64,000 nt of DNA. Source: Hymenobacter psychrotolerans DSM 18569. GTDB taxonomy: Bacteria > Bacteroidota > Bacteroidia > Cytophagales > Hymenobacteraceae. The DNA is taken from NCBI RefSeq assembly GCF_900142395.1, contig NZ_FRAS01000010.1, forward strand, positions 1-64,000, in the 5' to 3' direction. The position numbers and the translations under genes were made by a program. Position 1 is the first letter of the stretch. Each line of letters starts with the position of its first letter. Under the pieces are notes generated by a model. The model saw only the letters and a program-made list of their open reading frames with translations. It made no database searches and was not told the origin of the DNA. Shown here piece by piece: positions 7,805-16,129 of this stretch.

Positions 7805-9169
7805 CTAGATACCCACGTAGCTCTGCGGCGTGATGGCGCGCAGCTCAGCTTTCACACTTTCCTCTACGTTCAGGCCATCCACAAAAGCGGCAATGGTAGT
7901 AGCCGAAATGGCCTCGCCGGTACGGGTCAGGGCCTTGAGGGCGTTGTAGGGGTCGGGGTAGTTTTCGCGGCGGAGCACCGTCTGGAGGGCTTCGGCTACT
8001 ACCGCCCAGTTAGCTTCCAGGTCGCGGTGCAGGGCGGCTTCGTCGAGGGCCAGCTTGTTGAGGCCGCGTTGCAATGCCGTGAGGGCAATGAGCGTGTGGC
8101 CCAGCGGCACGCCCAGGTTGCGCAGCACCGTGGAGTCGGTCAGGTCGCGCTGCAGGCGGCTGATGGGCAGCTTGGCCGCCAAGTGTTCCAGCACGGCGTT
8201 GGCCAGGCCCAGGTTGCCCTCGGCGTTTTCGAAGTCAATGGGGTTCACCTTGTGCGGCATGGCCGACGAGCCCACTTCGCCGGCCTTGATGGTCTGGCGG
8301 AAATAGCCCATCGAAATGTACTGCCACACGTCACGAGCCAGGTCGATGAGGATGGTGTTGAGCCGTTTCAGGGCGTCGCAGAGCGCGGCCAGGTGGTCGT
8401 AGTGCTCAATCTGGGTGGTGGGGTAGGAGCGGTGCAGGCCCAGGCGGTTGTTCACGAATACCTCCGCGAACTGGTGCCAGTCAACCTGCGGGTAGGCTAC
8501 GTTGTGGGCGTTGAAGTTGCCGGTGGCACCCCCGAATTTCGCCCCGAACGGCACCTGCCCCAGCAGCGCCACCTGCGCATCAAGCCGCGCCACAAACACC
8601 TGCACTTCCTTGCCCAGGCGCGTGGGCGAGGCCGGCTGCCCATGAGTGCGGGCCAGCATCGGCACCTCGGCCCACTGCCCGGCCCGCTCGGCCAGGCTGT
8701 TGCGCACCTGCGCGTAGGCGGGCAGCAGCGTGTTGATGAGGGCGTGCTGCAAGCTCAGCGGCACGGCCGTATTGTTGATGTCCTGCGACGTCAGGCCGAA
8801 GTGAATAAACTCCAGGTACCCGCCCAGCCCCAGCGCCGTAAACTGGTCGCGCAGGAAGTATTCCACGGCTTTTACGTCGTGGTTGGTTACTTTTTCGTGG
8901 GCTTTCACGGCTTCAGCATCTGCCGCCGAGAAGTTCTTATAGATGCCGCGGAGCTGCTCAAACACGGTGGCATCTACCGCCTGCAACTGCGGGAGCGGCA
9001 ATTCGCAGAGCGCAATGAAATATTCAACCTCCACCAGCACGCGGTAGCGAATCAGGGCCAGCTCCGAAAAATAAAGGGCCAACGGGGCCGTGGCAGAGCG
9101 GTAGCGGCCATCGAGCGGCGAAACGGCAGTGAGCGAAGTGAGGGCAGCGTAGTCGGCAGCAGCGTTCAT
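7805..9169 (-). CDS. purB: Adenylosuccinate lyase
   Basis: A 454-residue enzyme of the fumarase/aspartase superfamily. It cleaves SAICAR to AICAR and adenylosuccinate to AMP, each with release of fumarate, in purine synthesis. Seen: SPLDGRYR near the N-terminus, LARTHGQPASPTRLGKE in the middle, and the family signature GSSAMPHKVNPIDFENAEGN near residue 295, which contains the catalytic Ser loop. Length and the IDFENAEGN form match the E. coli-type PurB. A TACCTTTG element lies 29 bases upstream and diverges from the promoter of the transglycosylase gene. Confidence 0.97.
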   Translation of the reverse strand: MNAAADYAALTSLTAVSPLDGRYRSATAPLALYFSELALIRYRVLVEVEYFIALCELPLPQLQAVDATVFEQLRGIYKNFSAADAEAVKAHEKVTNHDVKAVEYFLRDQFTALGLGGYLEFIHFGLTSQDINNTAVPLSLQHALINTLLPAYAQVRNSLAERAGQWAEVPMLARTHGQPASPTRLGKEVQVFVARLDAQVALLGQVPFGAKFGGATGNFNAHNVAYPQVDWHQFAEVFVNNRLGLHRSYPTTQIEHYDHLAALCDALKRLNTILIDLARDVWQYISMGYFRQTIKAGEVGSSAMPHKVNPIDFENAEGNLGLANAVLEHLAAKLPISRLQRDLTDSTVLRNLGVPLGHTLIALTALQRGLNKLALDEAALHRDLEANWAVVAEALQTVLRRENYPDPYNALKALTRTGEAISATTIAAFVDGLNVEESVKAELRAITPQSYVGI

Positions 9170-9197
9170 GCGTAGAGAGGGTTGGCCAGAAGTAGGC

Positions 9198-9205
9198 CAA
9201 AGGTA
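9198..9205 (-). promoter_or_regulatory. -7 element TACCTTTG for purB
   Basis: Exact match to the Bacteroidota -7 consensus TAnnTTTG on the minus strand, 29 bases from the purB start. Confidence 0.7.
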
Positions 9206-9248
9206 GCGAAGGCGCTGCGCGCCGGAAACCGACGAGGGCCTTTTTCGT

Positions 9249-9256
9249 TACCTTTG
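9249..9256 (+). promoter_or_regulatory. -7 element TACCTTTG for GT51 gene
   Basis: Exact TAnnTTTG match, about 78 bases upstream of the GTG start at 9334. It is back-to-back with the purB promoter 43 bases away. Confidence 0.68.
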
Positions 9257-9333
9257 TACTCCGAGCGGCGGCGGATTTGGCCTGAATCTGGCCGAGCCGG
9301 GCCGCGACTTTCTTCTCTCTCCGAACTGTTCGC

Positions 9334-11484
9334 GTGACTCCAGCAACCAAGAAAAAAATAGGGATTGGCGTAGGTATCCTGGTGGCCCTGCTGGGCATTG
9401 GGCTGGCGGTGTTTCTGGCCAAACGGCAGCAGCTGCTCGATTACGCACTGCAGCAGGTGAAAGTCAAGGCCGAACGCAAGTACCCGGTTACGCTCACGCT
9501 GGGCCCGGCCCAGTTCACCGACCTGAATACGGTGCAGGTGGCCGGCATGAGCCTGGTGCCCAATGCCACGCCCTCCGATACGCTGATGCAGGCCCGCCTG
9601 ATGACGGTTTCGTTGAGCGTAAAGTCGTTGTTTGCGGGGCGTCCGGTGTTCAGCAACCTCGAAATCAGCGACGCCCGCTTTACGGCGCGCAAAACCGCTG
9701 CCGGCACCGATAACTACTCGTTTCTCTACAGGAAGAAGGGCAAACAGCCCGCCGTGCCGCGCGACACGACCAAAGGCACCAACTACGGCCTGCTGGCCAA
9801 CCAGCTGCTCGAAGCCGGCTTCGACAACATGCCCGGCGAAGCCGATTTCCAGAATTTTCTGGTCACCTACGACAGTCCCCGGCACCGCGCCCGCATCGTC
9901 ATGCCCCGCCTCTCCATCGAAGACGGCGACATTCAGGGCCAGCTGACGGCCGTAATCGACTCGGTGGAAAACCGCGTGGGCGTGCAGGGGCACATCGAGC
10001 CCGGCGACTATGCGCTGAACGCCGAAATATTCGGGCTGGACCGCCGGCCCGTTACGCTGCCCTTCGTGCAGCGTCGCTATGGAGCCCGCGTGCAGTTTGA
10101 TACGTTGCGCTTCAGCGTGGCCGATAAGGAGCTCGACGATGACGAGCTGACGCTGCGCGGCACTGCCTCCGCCGCCAACTTTATTGTCAATCACCCGAAG
10201 CTCTCCGACCGGGACGTGCGCTTCCCGCGCGGCGGCATCGACTTTGCGGCGCGCCTGGGGCAGGCATTTGCGGCCCTGGAAAAAGGCACGAAAGTCACGC
10301 TCAACCGCATGGAGTTTTATCCGGTGATGAGCATCCGCAAGCTGCCGCTGGAGCAGCGGGTGGTGGGCAAAACGATTAACGGCGTGCGCAACCGCCGCGA
10401 GCTGCTGGCCGGCCTGCAGGTGAAAGCCGACATTGAGTCGGCCGAAACGCCGGCCAACACGTTCTTCGCGGCGCTGCCCGAAGGCATGTTCAACACGCTG
10501 GAAGGCATGCAGGGCAGCGGCACGCTTCAGTACCGCATGCATCTCAACCTGGATATGAACCGCGTAGACAGCCTTGAATTCAACTCAAGCCTGACGCCGA
10601 AGAACTTCCGCATCACGCGCATGGGGGCTGAGGACCTCAACAAGCTCAACACGGAGTTCATCTATACGGCCTACAACGACAAAGGCGACTCCATCAAAGC
10701 GTTTGCCGTGGGGCCATCCAACCCGAAGTTTGTGCCCTACGATGACGTGGCCAACTACCTGAAGGCCGCCATCATGACGGCCGAAGACCCGCGCTTTCTC
10801 ACGCACAAAGGCTTCATGGAAAAGGCTTTCGTGAAGTCGGCCATCCAGAATATCAAAGAGAAACGCTTCGCGCGCGGCGGCAGTACTATCTCCATGCAGC
10901 TGGTGAAAAACGTGTTTCTGACGCGGCAGAAAACCGTGACCCGCAAGATTGAGGAGGCCTTGATTGTGTGGCTCATCGAAAATACCAAACTGGTGTCGAA
11001 GGAGCGCATGTTTGAGGTGTACCTGAACATTATTGAGTGGGGCCCGAAAATATACGGCGCTACCGAAGCCGCGCAGTTCTACTTCGATAAGCAGCCCGCC
11101 AACCTCAACCTGTCCGAGAGCCTGTATATGGCCAGCATCATTCCGCGGCCCAAATACTACCAGAACTCCTTCAACCAGTACGGCGAAATGCGCAGCTCCT
11201 CGCGCTACTTCCACCGGCTTATTGCGGATCTGATGCTGCGCAAAGGCCTGATTTCAGAAGACGCCCGCAACACGCTGAGCTATAGCCTGAGTTTCCCCGG
11301 CCGCGCCCATGGCTCCATCTTCCGGGCCGTGCGCGACACCGTACGGGCTTTCCAGCCCTCCGATTCTACTCAGTTTGAGCCGCTGAACCTGATTGATTTG
11401 CTGGGCGGCATGCCCGACGAAGGCGTGAACACCAACGTGCCCGCCCCGCCCGGCGGCAACCCCAATCCGGCCCCCAAGCCGTAG
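9334..11484 (+). CDS. Membrane-anchored GT51 peptidoglycan transglycosylase with long N-terminal region
   Basis: A 716-residue protein with one N-terminal membrane helix (residues about 8-27), about 450 residues of AsmA-like beta-rich periplasmic sequence, and a GT51 domain at about 450-640. GT51 polymerises lipid II into glycan strands. Motifs seen: AEDPRFLTHKGF with the catalytic Glu, GGSTISMQLVKN, RKIEEALIVW, and YLNIIEWGPKIYGATEAA. There is no transpeptidase domain, so it is monofunctional. Family enzymes of the MtgA type are about 240 residues, so the large extra domain is unusual outside Bacteroidota. The C-terminus is Pro/Asn-rich. The start is GTG. Confidence 0.87.
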   Translation: MTPATKKKIGIGVGILVALLGIGLAVFLAKRQQLLDYALQQVKVKAERKYPVTLTLGPAQFTDLNTVQVAGMSLVPNATPSDTLMQARLMTVSLSVKSLFAGRPVFSNLEISDARFTARKTAAGTDNYSFLYRKKGKQPAVPRDTTKGTNYGLLANQLLEAGFDNMPGEADFQNFLVTYDSPRHRARIVMPRLSIEDGDIQGQLTAVIDSVENRVGVQGHIEPGDYALNAEIFGLDRRPVTLPFVQRRYGARVQFDTLRFSVADKELDDDELTLRGTASAANFIVNHPKLSDRDVRFPRGGIDFAARLGQAFAALEKGTKVTLNRMEFYPVMSIRKLPLEQRVVGKTINGVRNRRELLAGLQVKADIESAETPANTFFAALPEGMFNTLEGMQGSGTLQYRMHLNLDMNRVDSLEFNSSLTPKNFRITRMGAEDLNKLNTEFIYTAYNDKGDSIKAFAVGPSNPKFVPYDDVANYLKAAIMTAEDPRFLTHKGFMEKAFVKSAIQNIKEKRFARGGSTISMQLVKNVFLTRQKTVTRKIEEALIVWLIENTKLVSKERMFEVYLNIIEWGPKIYGATEAAQFYFDKQPANLNLSESLYMASIIPRPKYYQNSFNQYGEMRSSSRYFHRLIADLMLRKGLISEDARNTLSYSLSFPGRAHGSIFRAVRDTVRAFQPSDSTQFEPLNLIDLLGGMPDEGVNTNVPAPPGGNPNPAPKP

Positions 11485-11500
11485 CTCCCGTTCCGCACAG

Positions 11501-11534
11501 AAAAGCCCGGCTGATCAACTTCAGCCGGGCTTTT
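11501..11534. terminator. Bidirectional terminator between GT51 and TerC-like genes
   Basis: Perfect 14-bp arms AAAAGCCCGGCTGA and TCAGCCGGGCTTTT around a 6-base loop, between two convergent genes. Confidence 0.9.
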
Positions 11535-11565
11535 CTGTGAATAAACCTCTGTGCCAGGGCCGCCC

Positions 11566-12501
11566 TTACGGCTGAATAATTTCTTCCTCTTTCTTGGGCC
11601 AGATCAGCGACGCCACAACGGACAGCAGCAGCAGCCCGCCCACTACACCCAGCGACAAGCCCATCGAAACGTGAAACACCTCGGAGAACAGCAGCTTGGC
11701 CCCGATGAAAATGAGGATGAGCGAAAGGCCGTAGTGCAGGTAATGAAACAGCCGCATCAGGCCTTCCAGCGCGAAATACAGCGCCCGTAGCCCCAGCAGC
11801 GCAAACACGTTGGATGTGTACACAATGAACGTGTCGCGCGAGACGGCCAGGATGGCGGGAATAGAATCGGCGGCAAATACCACGTCGGTAGTTTCTACCA
11901 TCACCAGCACCACCAGCAGCGGCGTGGCAAACAGGGTGCCGTTCTGGCGCACGAAGAACTTGCCACCGTGCAGCTGGTTGGTGATGGGCAGGTGCCGGCT
12001 CAGAAACTTAACGACGGGGTTGGAGTCGGGGTCAATATCGGGCTGGCCGCCGCTGGTAGCCATCTTGACGCCGGTATACACCAGAAAAGCGCCGAGCACA
12101 TACAGCAGGAAGTGAAACTTGGCCAGCAGCGCGGCCCCGGCCAGAATAAAGACGGCCCGCAACACCAGCGCCCCGATAATGCCCCAGAACAGAATCTTGT
12201 GCTGATACTGCGCCGGAACCTTGAAGTAGCTGAAAATGAGCAGAAAGACAAACAGGTTGTCGACGCTCAGCGACTTCTCAATCAGGTAGCCCGTCAGGAA
12301 CTCCATGCCCGCCTGCGGGCCCATCCAGTGGTAGACGAGGTAGTTGAACGACAGGGACAAAGCAATCCAGAAGGTGCTCCAGCCCAGCGCTTCGCGCATC
12401 TTCACGACGTGTGCCTTGCGGTTGAGCACCAGCAGATCGAGCAGAAGCATGGCCAGCACAAAGGCATTGAAGCCAACCCAGAACAGGGGAGTTATTTCCA
12501 T
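11566..12501 (-). CDS. TerC/Alx-family integral membrane protein
   Basis: A 311-residue protein with about eight membrane helices. It has the TerC signature EKSLSVDNLFVFLLIFSYF near residue 70 and the matching second-half motif VETTDVVFAADSIPAILAVS near 200, each with acidic residues inside the membrane. Members such as E. coli Alx are linked to manganese and metal homeostasis, so a metal transport role is likely. The ATG at 12501 (MEITPLFW) is preferred over an upstream in-frame ATG that would add a hydrophobic stretch. It is convergent with the GT51 gene. Confidence 0.93.
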   Translation of the reverse strand: MEITPLFWVGFNAFVLAMLLLDLLVLNRKAHVVKMREALGWSTFWIALSLSFNYLVYHWMGPQAGMEFLTGYLIEKSLSVDNLFVFLLIFSYFKVPAQYQHKILFWGIIGALVLRAVFILAGAALLAKFHFLLYVLGAFLVYTGVKMATSGGQPDIDPDSNPVVKFLSRHLPITNQLHGGKFFVRQNGTLFATPLLVVLVMVETTDVVFAADSIPAILAVSRDTFIVYTSNVFALLGLRALYFALEGLMRLFHYLHYGLSLILIFIGAKLLFSEVFHVSMGLSLGVVGGLLLLSVVASLIWPKKEEEIIQP

Positions 12502-12561
12502 GAGCAGAAGCAGGGTGAACCCAAAGAACGGTAACAACAGCCACAATAGCTGCCGCTACGC

Positions 12562-13350
12562 TTACCGGGTTTCGGAAGCGGAGGTTACGGACACCAGCGG
12601 CGCCGCGCTGCCGGGCCTTACCTGCTCGAAACGGCGGAACCAGCTGCTGACCTTCATCTTGATAACGCCCAGAAAAGCTTCCTGCACAATGCCCTTGCTC
12701 ATCTTGGAGGTGCCGCGGGTGCGGTCGGTGAAAATAATGGGCACTTCCTTGATGCGGAAGCCATATTTATACGCCAGCCACTTCATTTCAATCTGGAAGG
12801 CGTAGCCCACAAACCGAATCCGGTCGAGCGGAATGGTGCGCAGCACGCGGGCTGTGTAGCACTTAAAGCCCGCCGTGGAATCCATGATGGGCATGCCCGT
12901 GATAAAGCGCACATACGCCGAGGCGAAATACGACATCAGCACCCGGTTCATGGGCCAGTTCACCACGTTTACGCCCTGAATGTAGCGCGAGCCGATAGCC
13001 AGGTCGTAGCCCTGGTGGGCGCAGGCGTCGTAGAGCTTCACCAGGTCGTCGGGGTTGTGCGAGAAGTCGGCGTCCATCTCAAACACATACTGATAGCCCC
13101 GATCCAGCGCCCACCGGAACCCGTGGATATAAGCGGTGCCCAGGCCCAGCTTGCCCTGGCGCTCTTCCAGAAACAGGCGTTCCGGAAACTCTGCCATCAG
13201 GTCCCGGATGATGGCCGCCGTACCGTCCGGCGAGCCGTCGTCGATGATAAGTACATCGAACGGCTTGGGCAACGAGAATACCTTACGGACGATGAGTTCC
13301 GCATTTTCACGCTCATTATAGGTGGGTATCAGGACGAGCCCATCATTCAT
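12562..13350 (-). CDS. Polyprenol monophosphomannose synthase-like GT2
   Basis: A 262-residue soluble GT-A glycosyltransferase of the DPM1 class, which moves mannose from GDP-mannose to polyprenyl phosphate. Seen: LIPTYNERENAELIV at the N-terminus, IDDGSPDGT near residue 36, FEMDADFSHNPDDL near residue 90, GSRYIQG, and the EVPIIFTDRTRGTSKMS segment near 200. Unlike the GT2 at 3914 it has no C-terminal membrane helices, as in bacterial Ppm1/DPM1 catalytic domains. A TATCTTTG element ends only 4 bases before the start codon, so the mRNA is probably leaderless or nearly so. Confidence 0.92.
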   Translation of the reverse strand: MNDGLVLIPTYNERENAELIVRKVFSLPKPFDVLIIDDGSPDGTAAIIRDLMAEFPERLFLEERQGKLGLGTAYIHGFRWALDRGYQYVFEMDADFSHNPDDLVKLYDACAHQGYDLAIGSRYIQGVNVVNWPMNRVLMSYFASAYVRFITGMPIMDSTAGFKCYTARVLRTIPLDRIRFVGYAFQIEMKWLAYKYGFRIKEVPIIFTDRTRGTSKMSKGIVQEAFLGVIKMKVSSWFRRFEQVRPGSAAPLVSVTSASETR

Positions 13351-13354
13351 TGGT

Positions 13355-13362
13355 CAAAGATA
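13355..13362 (-). promoter_or_regulatory. -7 element TATCTTTG abutting the GT2 start codon
   Basis: Exact TAnnTTTG match on the minus strand. Only four bases separate it from the ATG (13350), which implies transcription starts at or very near the start codon. Confidence 0.62.
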
Positions 13363-13467
13363 GAAGTTAGGCAGAGAGTGAAAAGCGGAAACAGGAATTT
13401 GTAAAACAGCGAATCAGCCGGTTTGATAGCACAGTGGGCCAGATAATTTCTGGCTGTTGGCAGCTTA

Positions 13468-14799
13468 TTATTTCGTCAGCTCGGCGGCCACCTGCAGCGC
13501 ATGCCGGATGCAGTCTGGCACGCCCACGCCGCCGCGCCAGTTGGCCACGCTCCAGATGCCCTGCGCCTGCAGCGCATCGGCTGCCGCATGTGCCGGCCCA
13601 ATACGCTGGTCGAATTGCGGAATAGCCCGGGGCCAAAAGTACCGGAATTGCCACAGAGGTTGCGCGCCTTCCCGCACGTTGTACAGGCGGCTCAACTCCG
13701 CGTGCACCGCAGCTTTCTGGGCAGCTTCCGGCTGGCGGGCCTGCTCTTCGTACTGCGCGCCGCCCACAAATGTGGTGAAGAGCACCTGCCCGGCGGGCGC
13801 GCGGCCGGGAAAAATAGAACTGGTCCAGATGCTGCCGGCGGCATAAGGCTGCTCGATTTTGGGATTGAGCGCCCCGAATCCGTTCAGCGCGTGGCCCACA
13901 TCAGCGCGCTGGTAGGCGGTGTAGATGGCGGCCATAGGCGGGTAGTACACGGCGGCCAGCGCGGCGGCGGCTTCCGGAAACAGCGACTGCAGGAGCGGGG
14001 CTGCCGCATAGGCCGGCAGCGCCAGAACCACGGCATCGTAGGCGAAGCCCCCGTTCAGGCCGGCCGCAGTCTGCACCTGGTAGCGCCCGTTGCTGGTGCG
14101 GAAAATAGCCTGCGCGGCCTGCCCGGTGTGGCGGTGCGTAAGTCGGGCAGCCAGCGCATCGGTCAGTGTCTGGATGCCTTTGCGCAGCGTGATGATGCGC
14201 CGACGACCGGCCCCGCCGCCCGCTTTGGCCAGGCCCCGCAGCACCGAGCCGTGCTGCTGCTCCAGGGCCGCTACTTTGCTGAAGGTTTTGTGCACCAGCA
14301 GCTGCTCCGGGTCGCCGGCATAGATGCCCGAAATGAACGGATTGACGGCATAGTCCACAATTTCCGGCCCGAAGCGCCGCCGGAAGAAGCTGGCTACCGT
14401 TTCCTGCGGATTAACGGGTAGTGCCGGCCGCAGAAACTCGCGCAGAATATTGAGCTTGCCCTTCAGGCTGAAGAAACCATTGGTGAGCAGCGTGGGCGGC
14501 GAGCCGGGCAATTCCTGGTAGCGGCCCTCGCGTAGCACGTAGCGGTGCTTGCTCACGGCGGCAGCATCCTCAATCTCCTCGTTCAGGCCCAGTTCCGTCA
14601 GCAGCGCCAGTAGCTCGTCGCTGAGCTGCAGCGAGTTGGGGCCGGTTTCAATGAGGTAGCCGGCCGGGTGCTGCACTGAGCGCAGGCAGCCGCCGGGCGT
14701 GTCGTCGGCCTCAAACAGGTCGTAGGCCACGCCGGCCTTTTGCAGTTGCCAGGCCAGCGTAAGGCCCGAAATACCGCCGCCGAGGATAGCTACAGTCAT
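13468..14799 (-). CDS. hemG: Protoporphyrinogen oxidase (FAD-dependent, HemY type)
   Basis: A 443-residue flavoprotein that oxidises protoporphyrinogen IX (or coproporphyrinogen III) in haem synthesis. The N-terminus has the dinucleotide-binding fold VAILGGGISGLTLAWQLQ followed by an acidic strand end (FEADDTPGG). Other family marks are ETGPNSLQLSDELL, AVNPFISGIYAGDPEQL near residue 175, and a C-terminal GIWSVANWRGGVGVPDCI segment that closes the FAD site. I chose the ATG at 14799 because the Rossmann strand starts directly after it; the 43 upstream residues have no family match. It diverges from the HAD phosphatase gene. Confidence 0.93.
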   Translation of the reverse strand: MTVAILGGGISGLTLAWQLQKAGVAYDLFEADDTPGGCLRSVQHPAGYLIETGPNSLQLSDELLALLTELGLNEEIEDAAAVSKHRYVLREGRYQELPGSPPTLLTNGFFSLKGKLNILREFLRPALPVNPQETVASFFRRRFGPEIVDYAVNPFISGIYAGDPEQLLVHKTFSKVAALEQQHGSVLRGLAKAGGGAGRRRIITLRKGIQTLTDALAARLTHRHTGQAAQAIFRTSNGRYQVQTAAGLNGGFAYDAVVLALPAYAAAPLLQSLFPEAAAALAAVYYPPMAAIYTAYQRADVGHALNGFGALNPKIEQPYAAGSIWTSSIFPGRAPAGQVLFTTFVGGAQYEEQARQPEAAQKAAVHAELSRLYNVREGAQPLWQFRYFWPRAIPQFDQRIGPAHAAADALQAQGIWSVANWRGGVGVPDCIRHALQVAAELTK

Positions 14800-14843
14800 A
14801 GAAGTCAGGAAAAGAAGGTCACGGGAAAGAGCACCAGCGCCTA

Positions 14844-14851
14844 CAAAGGTA
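14844..14851 (-). promoter_or_regulatory. -7 element TACCTTTG for hemG
   Basis: Exact consensus match on the minus strand, 45 bases upstream of the start codon. A divergent copy on the plus strand lies 42 bases away. Confidence 0.68.
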
Positions 14852-14892
14852 AGACGGGGCCGCACTGGCCCGCTGGTGCCTGGCATTACTTC

Positions 14893-14900
14893 TACCTTTG
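14893..14900 (+). promoter_or_regulatory. -7 element TACCTTTG for HAD phosphatase gene
   Basis: Exact consensus match on the plus strand, 33 bases upstream of the ATG at 14934. Confidence 0.7.
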
Positions 14901-14933
14901 CGGCCCGCCATCTATCCAACCAAATCAACTGCC

Positions 14934-15446
14934 ATGAAAAATAAAGCCGTGTTTCTCGACCGGGACGGTGTACTCAACAATGAAATCGGCGACTATGTGT
15001 GGGAGCCCGACAAGCTGGTGGTTTCCGACGAGGTGCCCCAGAGCCTGGCCCGCCTCAAGCAGGCCGGCTACTACCTCATCGTCGTCACGAACCAGGCCGG
15101 CATTGCCAAAAAGCTTTACACGGCCACCGAGGTGCACGCCTGCCACGACAAGCTGCAGCAGGCCTGCAGCGGCATAATCGACGCCTTCTACTACGCGCCG
15201 GGGCACCCCAGCGTGTCGGAGTCGCTGCTGCGCAAGCCCGATTCGCTGATGCTGGAAAAGGCTATTGCGCGCTTTCACCTGGACCCGGCGCAGTGCTGGA
15301 TGATAGGCGACCGGCTGCGCGATATGCAGGCTGGGGCCAAAGCCGGGGTGCAGGGCATTCTGGTGGGCGAGGACGAAGGCTACGGCTACCAGCCGCACGT
15401 AGCGCACCTGGCCGCCGCCACCGACCTTATTCTGGCCAGCCACTAG
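14934..15446 (+). CDS. HAD-IIIA phosphatase, GmhB-like
   Basis: A 170-residue HAD hydrolase resembling D-glycero-D-manno-heptose 1,7-bisphosphate phosphatase. Seen: the nucleophile motif FLDRDGVLNNE near residue 8, motif II VVTNQAGIAK near residue 50, the Lys in the RKPDSLML segment near 103, and the acidic motif MIGDRLRDMQAG near 125. GmhB supplies ADP-heptose for lipopolysaccharide core, which would fit the GT9 gene nearby. The zinc-loop cysteines typical of E. coli GmhB are not evident, so histidinol-phosphatase-like or other substrates are possible. The start is the ATG at 14934. Confidence 0.85.
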   Translation: MKNKAVFLDRDGVLNNEIGDYVWEPDKLVVSDEVPQSLARLKQAGYYLIVVTNQAGIAKKLYTATEVHACHDKLQQACSGIIDAFYYAPGHPSVSESLLRKPDSLMLEKAIARFHLDPAQCWMIGDRLRDMQAGAKAGVQGILVGEDEGYGYQPHVAHLAAATDLILASH

Positions 15447-15467
15447 GCGGGTTTTCGGTAGGTATTT

Positions 15468-15513
15468 CCACCGCAACGCCGATTTCCGCTTGAGGAAATC
15501 GGCGTTGCGGTGG
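15468..15513. repeat. Perfect 20-bp inverted repeat after HAD gene
   Basis: Arms at 15468-15487 and 15494-15513 (CCACCGCAACGCC... and its complement) are perfect over 20 bp around a 6-base loop. A T-tract is absent on both strands, so it may be a factor-assisted terminator or an mRNA-stabilising hairpin. Confidence 0.75.
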
Positions 15514-15523
15514 GGGCAGGGGG

Positions 15524-15676
15524 CTACTGCCGGTTAGCGGCTTCCGCGTGGCTGGCAGTCATGGCGGGTGCTGCCAGCTGAGTGTCAGGCTTTACGCTGC
15601 TGTACGCCGGGCATTTGGTGCGGCACGAGCTCAGAACCATGAGTGCCATAACTATGCAAAGCAGTGCATTATTCAT
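15524..15676 (-). CDS. Mini-lipoprotein with KCPAY motif, copy 1
   Basis: A 50-residue protein with an N-terminal hydrophobic signal (MNNALLCIVMALMVLSSC) and a lipobox Cys at residue 18, followed by RTKCPAYSSVK and a polar Ala-rich tail. It is predicted to be an outer or inner membrane lipoprotein of only about 33 residues after cleavage. It shares the Cys-x3-Lys-Cys-Pro-Ala-Tyr core with the gene at 15875-16030, so the two are paralogues in tandem. Function is unknown. The start ATG at 15676 begins the only plausible signal peptide. Confidence 0.72.
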   Translation of the reverse strand: MNNALLCIVMALMVLSSCRTKCPAYSSVKPDTQLAAPAMTASHAEAANRQ

Positions 15677-15807
15677 CTTTAAATGCAAAAAGGGTGGAAA
15701 TTGATACTAAGGCAATGGGCTAAAGATTAGATCATTCCATCTGATAACGAAATGAACTTCTATAAATTATACAGATTGTGAGTTAAGTTAAGTGTTGGGC
15801 AAGCAGA

Positions 15808-15842
15808 AAAGCCAGCCGCTGCGCAAGGCAAGGGCTGGCTTT
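15808..15842 (-). terminator. Terminator after mini-lipoprotein copy 2
   Basis: Arms AAAGCCAGCC (15808-15817) and GGCTGGCTTT (15833-15842), with a T-rich exit on the minus strand. Confidence 0.75.
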
Positions 15843-15874
15843 ACAAAAGCAGGAAGCTGGCTTCCGGCGGTAGC

Positions 15875-16030
15875 TTACAGGCGCGTAGCTTCCGGGGTAG
15901 CAGCAGACGCCGTAATCGGCGACGAGACACGGTTGGCGGCTTTGGTGCTGGTATAAGCCGGGCACTTCTGCTTGTTGCATGCGCTCAGACCCAGAACGGC
16001 CACAGAGGCCAGCAGGAGTAGCTTTTTCAT
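15875..16030 (-). CDS. Mini-lipoprotein with KCPAY motif, copy 2
   Basis: A 51-residue protein. It has a classical lipoprotein signal MKKLLLLASVAVLGLSAC with the acylated Cys at residue 18, then NKQKCPAYTSTKAANR and a Thr/Ala-rich tail. The Cys18-x4-Cys-Pro-Ala-Tyr spacing nearly matches copy 1. It lies 99 bases from the arginine decarboxylase stop codon on the same strand, so it could be a 3' member of that transcript or have its own promoter. No function is known to me. Confidence 0.8.
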   Translation of the reverse strand: MKKLLLLASVAVLGLSACNKQKCPAYTSTKAANRVSSPITASAATPEATRL

Positions 16031-16129
16031 TAATTGAAAATGTGAAACAGGTTAAGAAAGAGGAGTTAAGTCCAAAAATACGGTTTCCGGGCGCCCCGTC
16101 CAACCGCGCCGCCCGGAAATCCTGATATT

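Noticed and set aside
9166-10542. 458-codon minus-strand open frame opposite the GT51 gene
   Set aside because: Low-complexity His/Gln/Gly-rich antisense shadow; the plus strand has a valid coding pattern.
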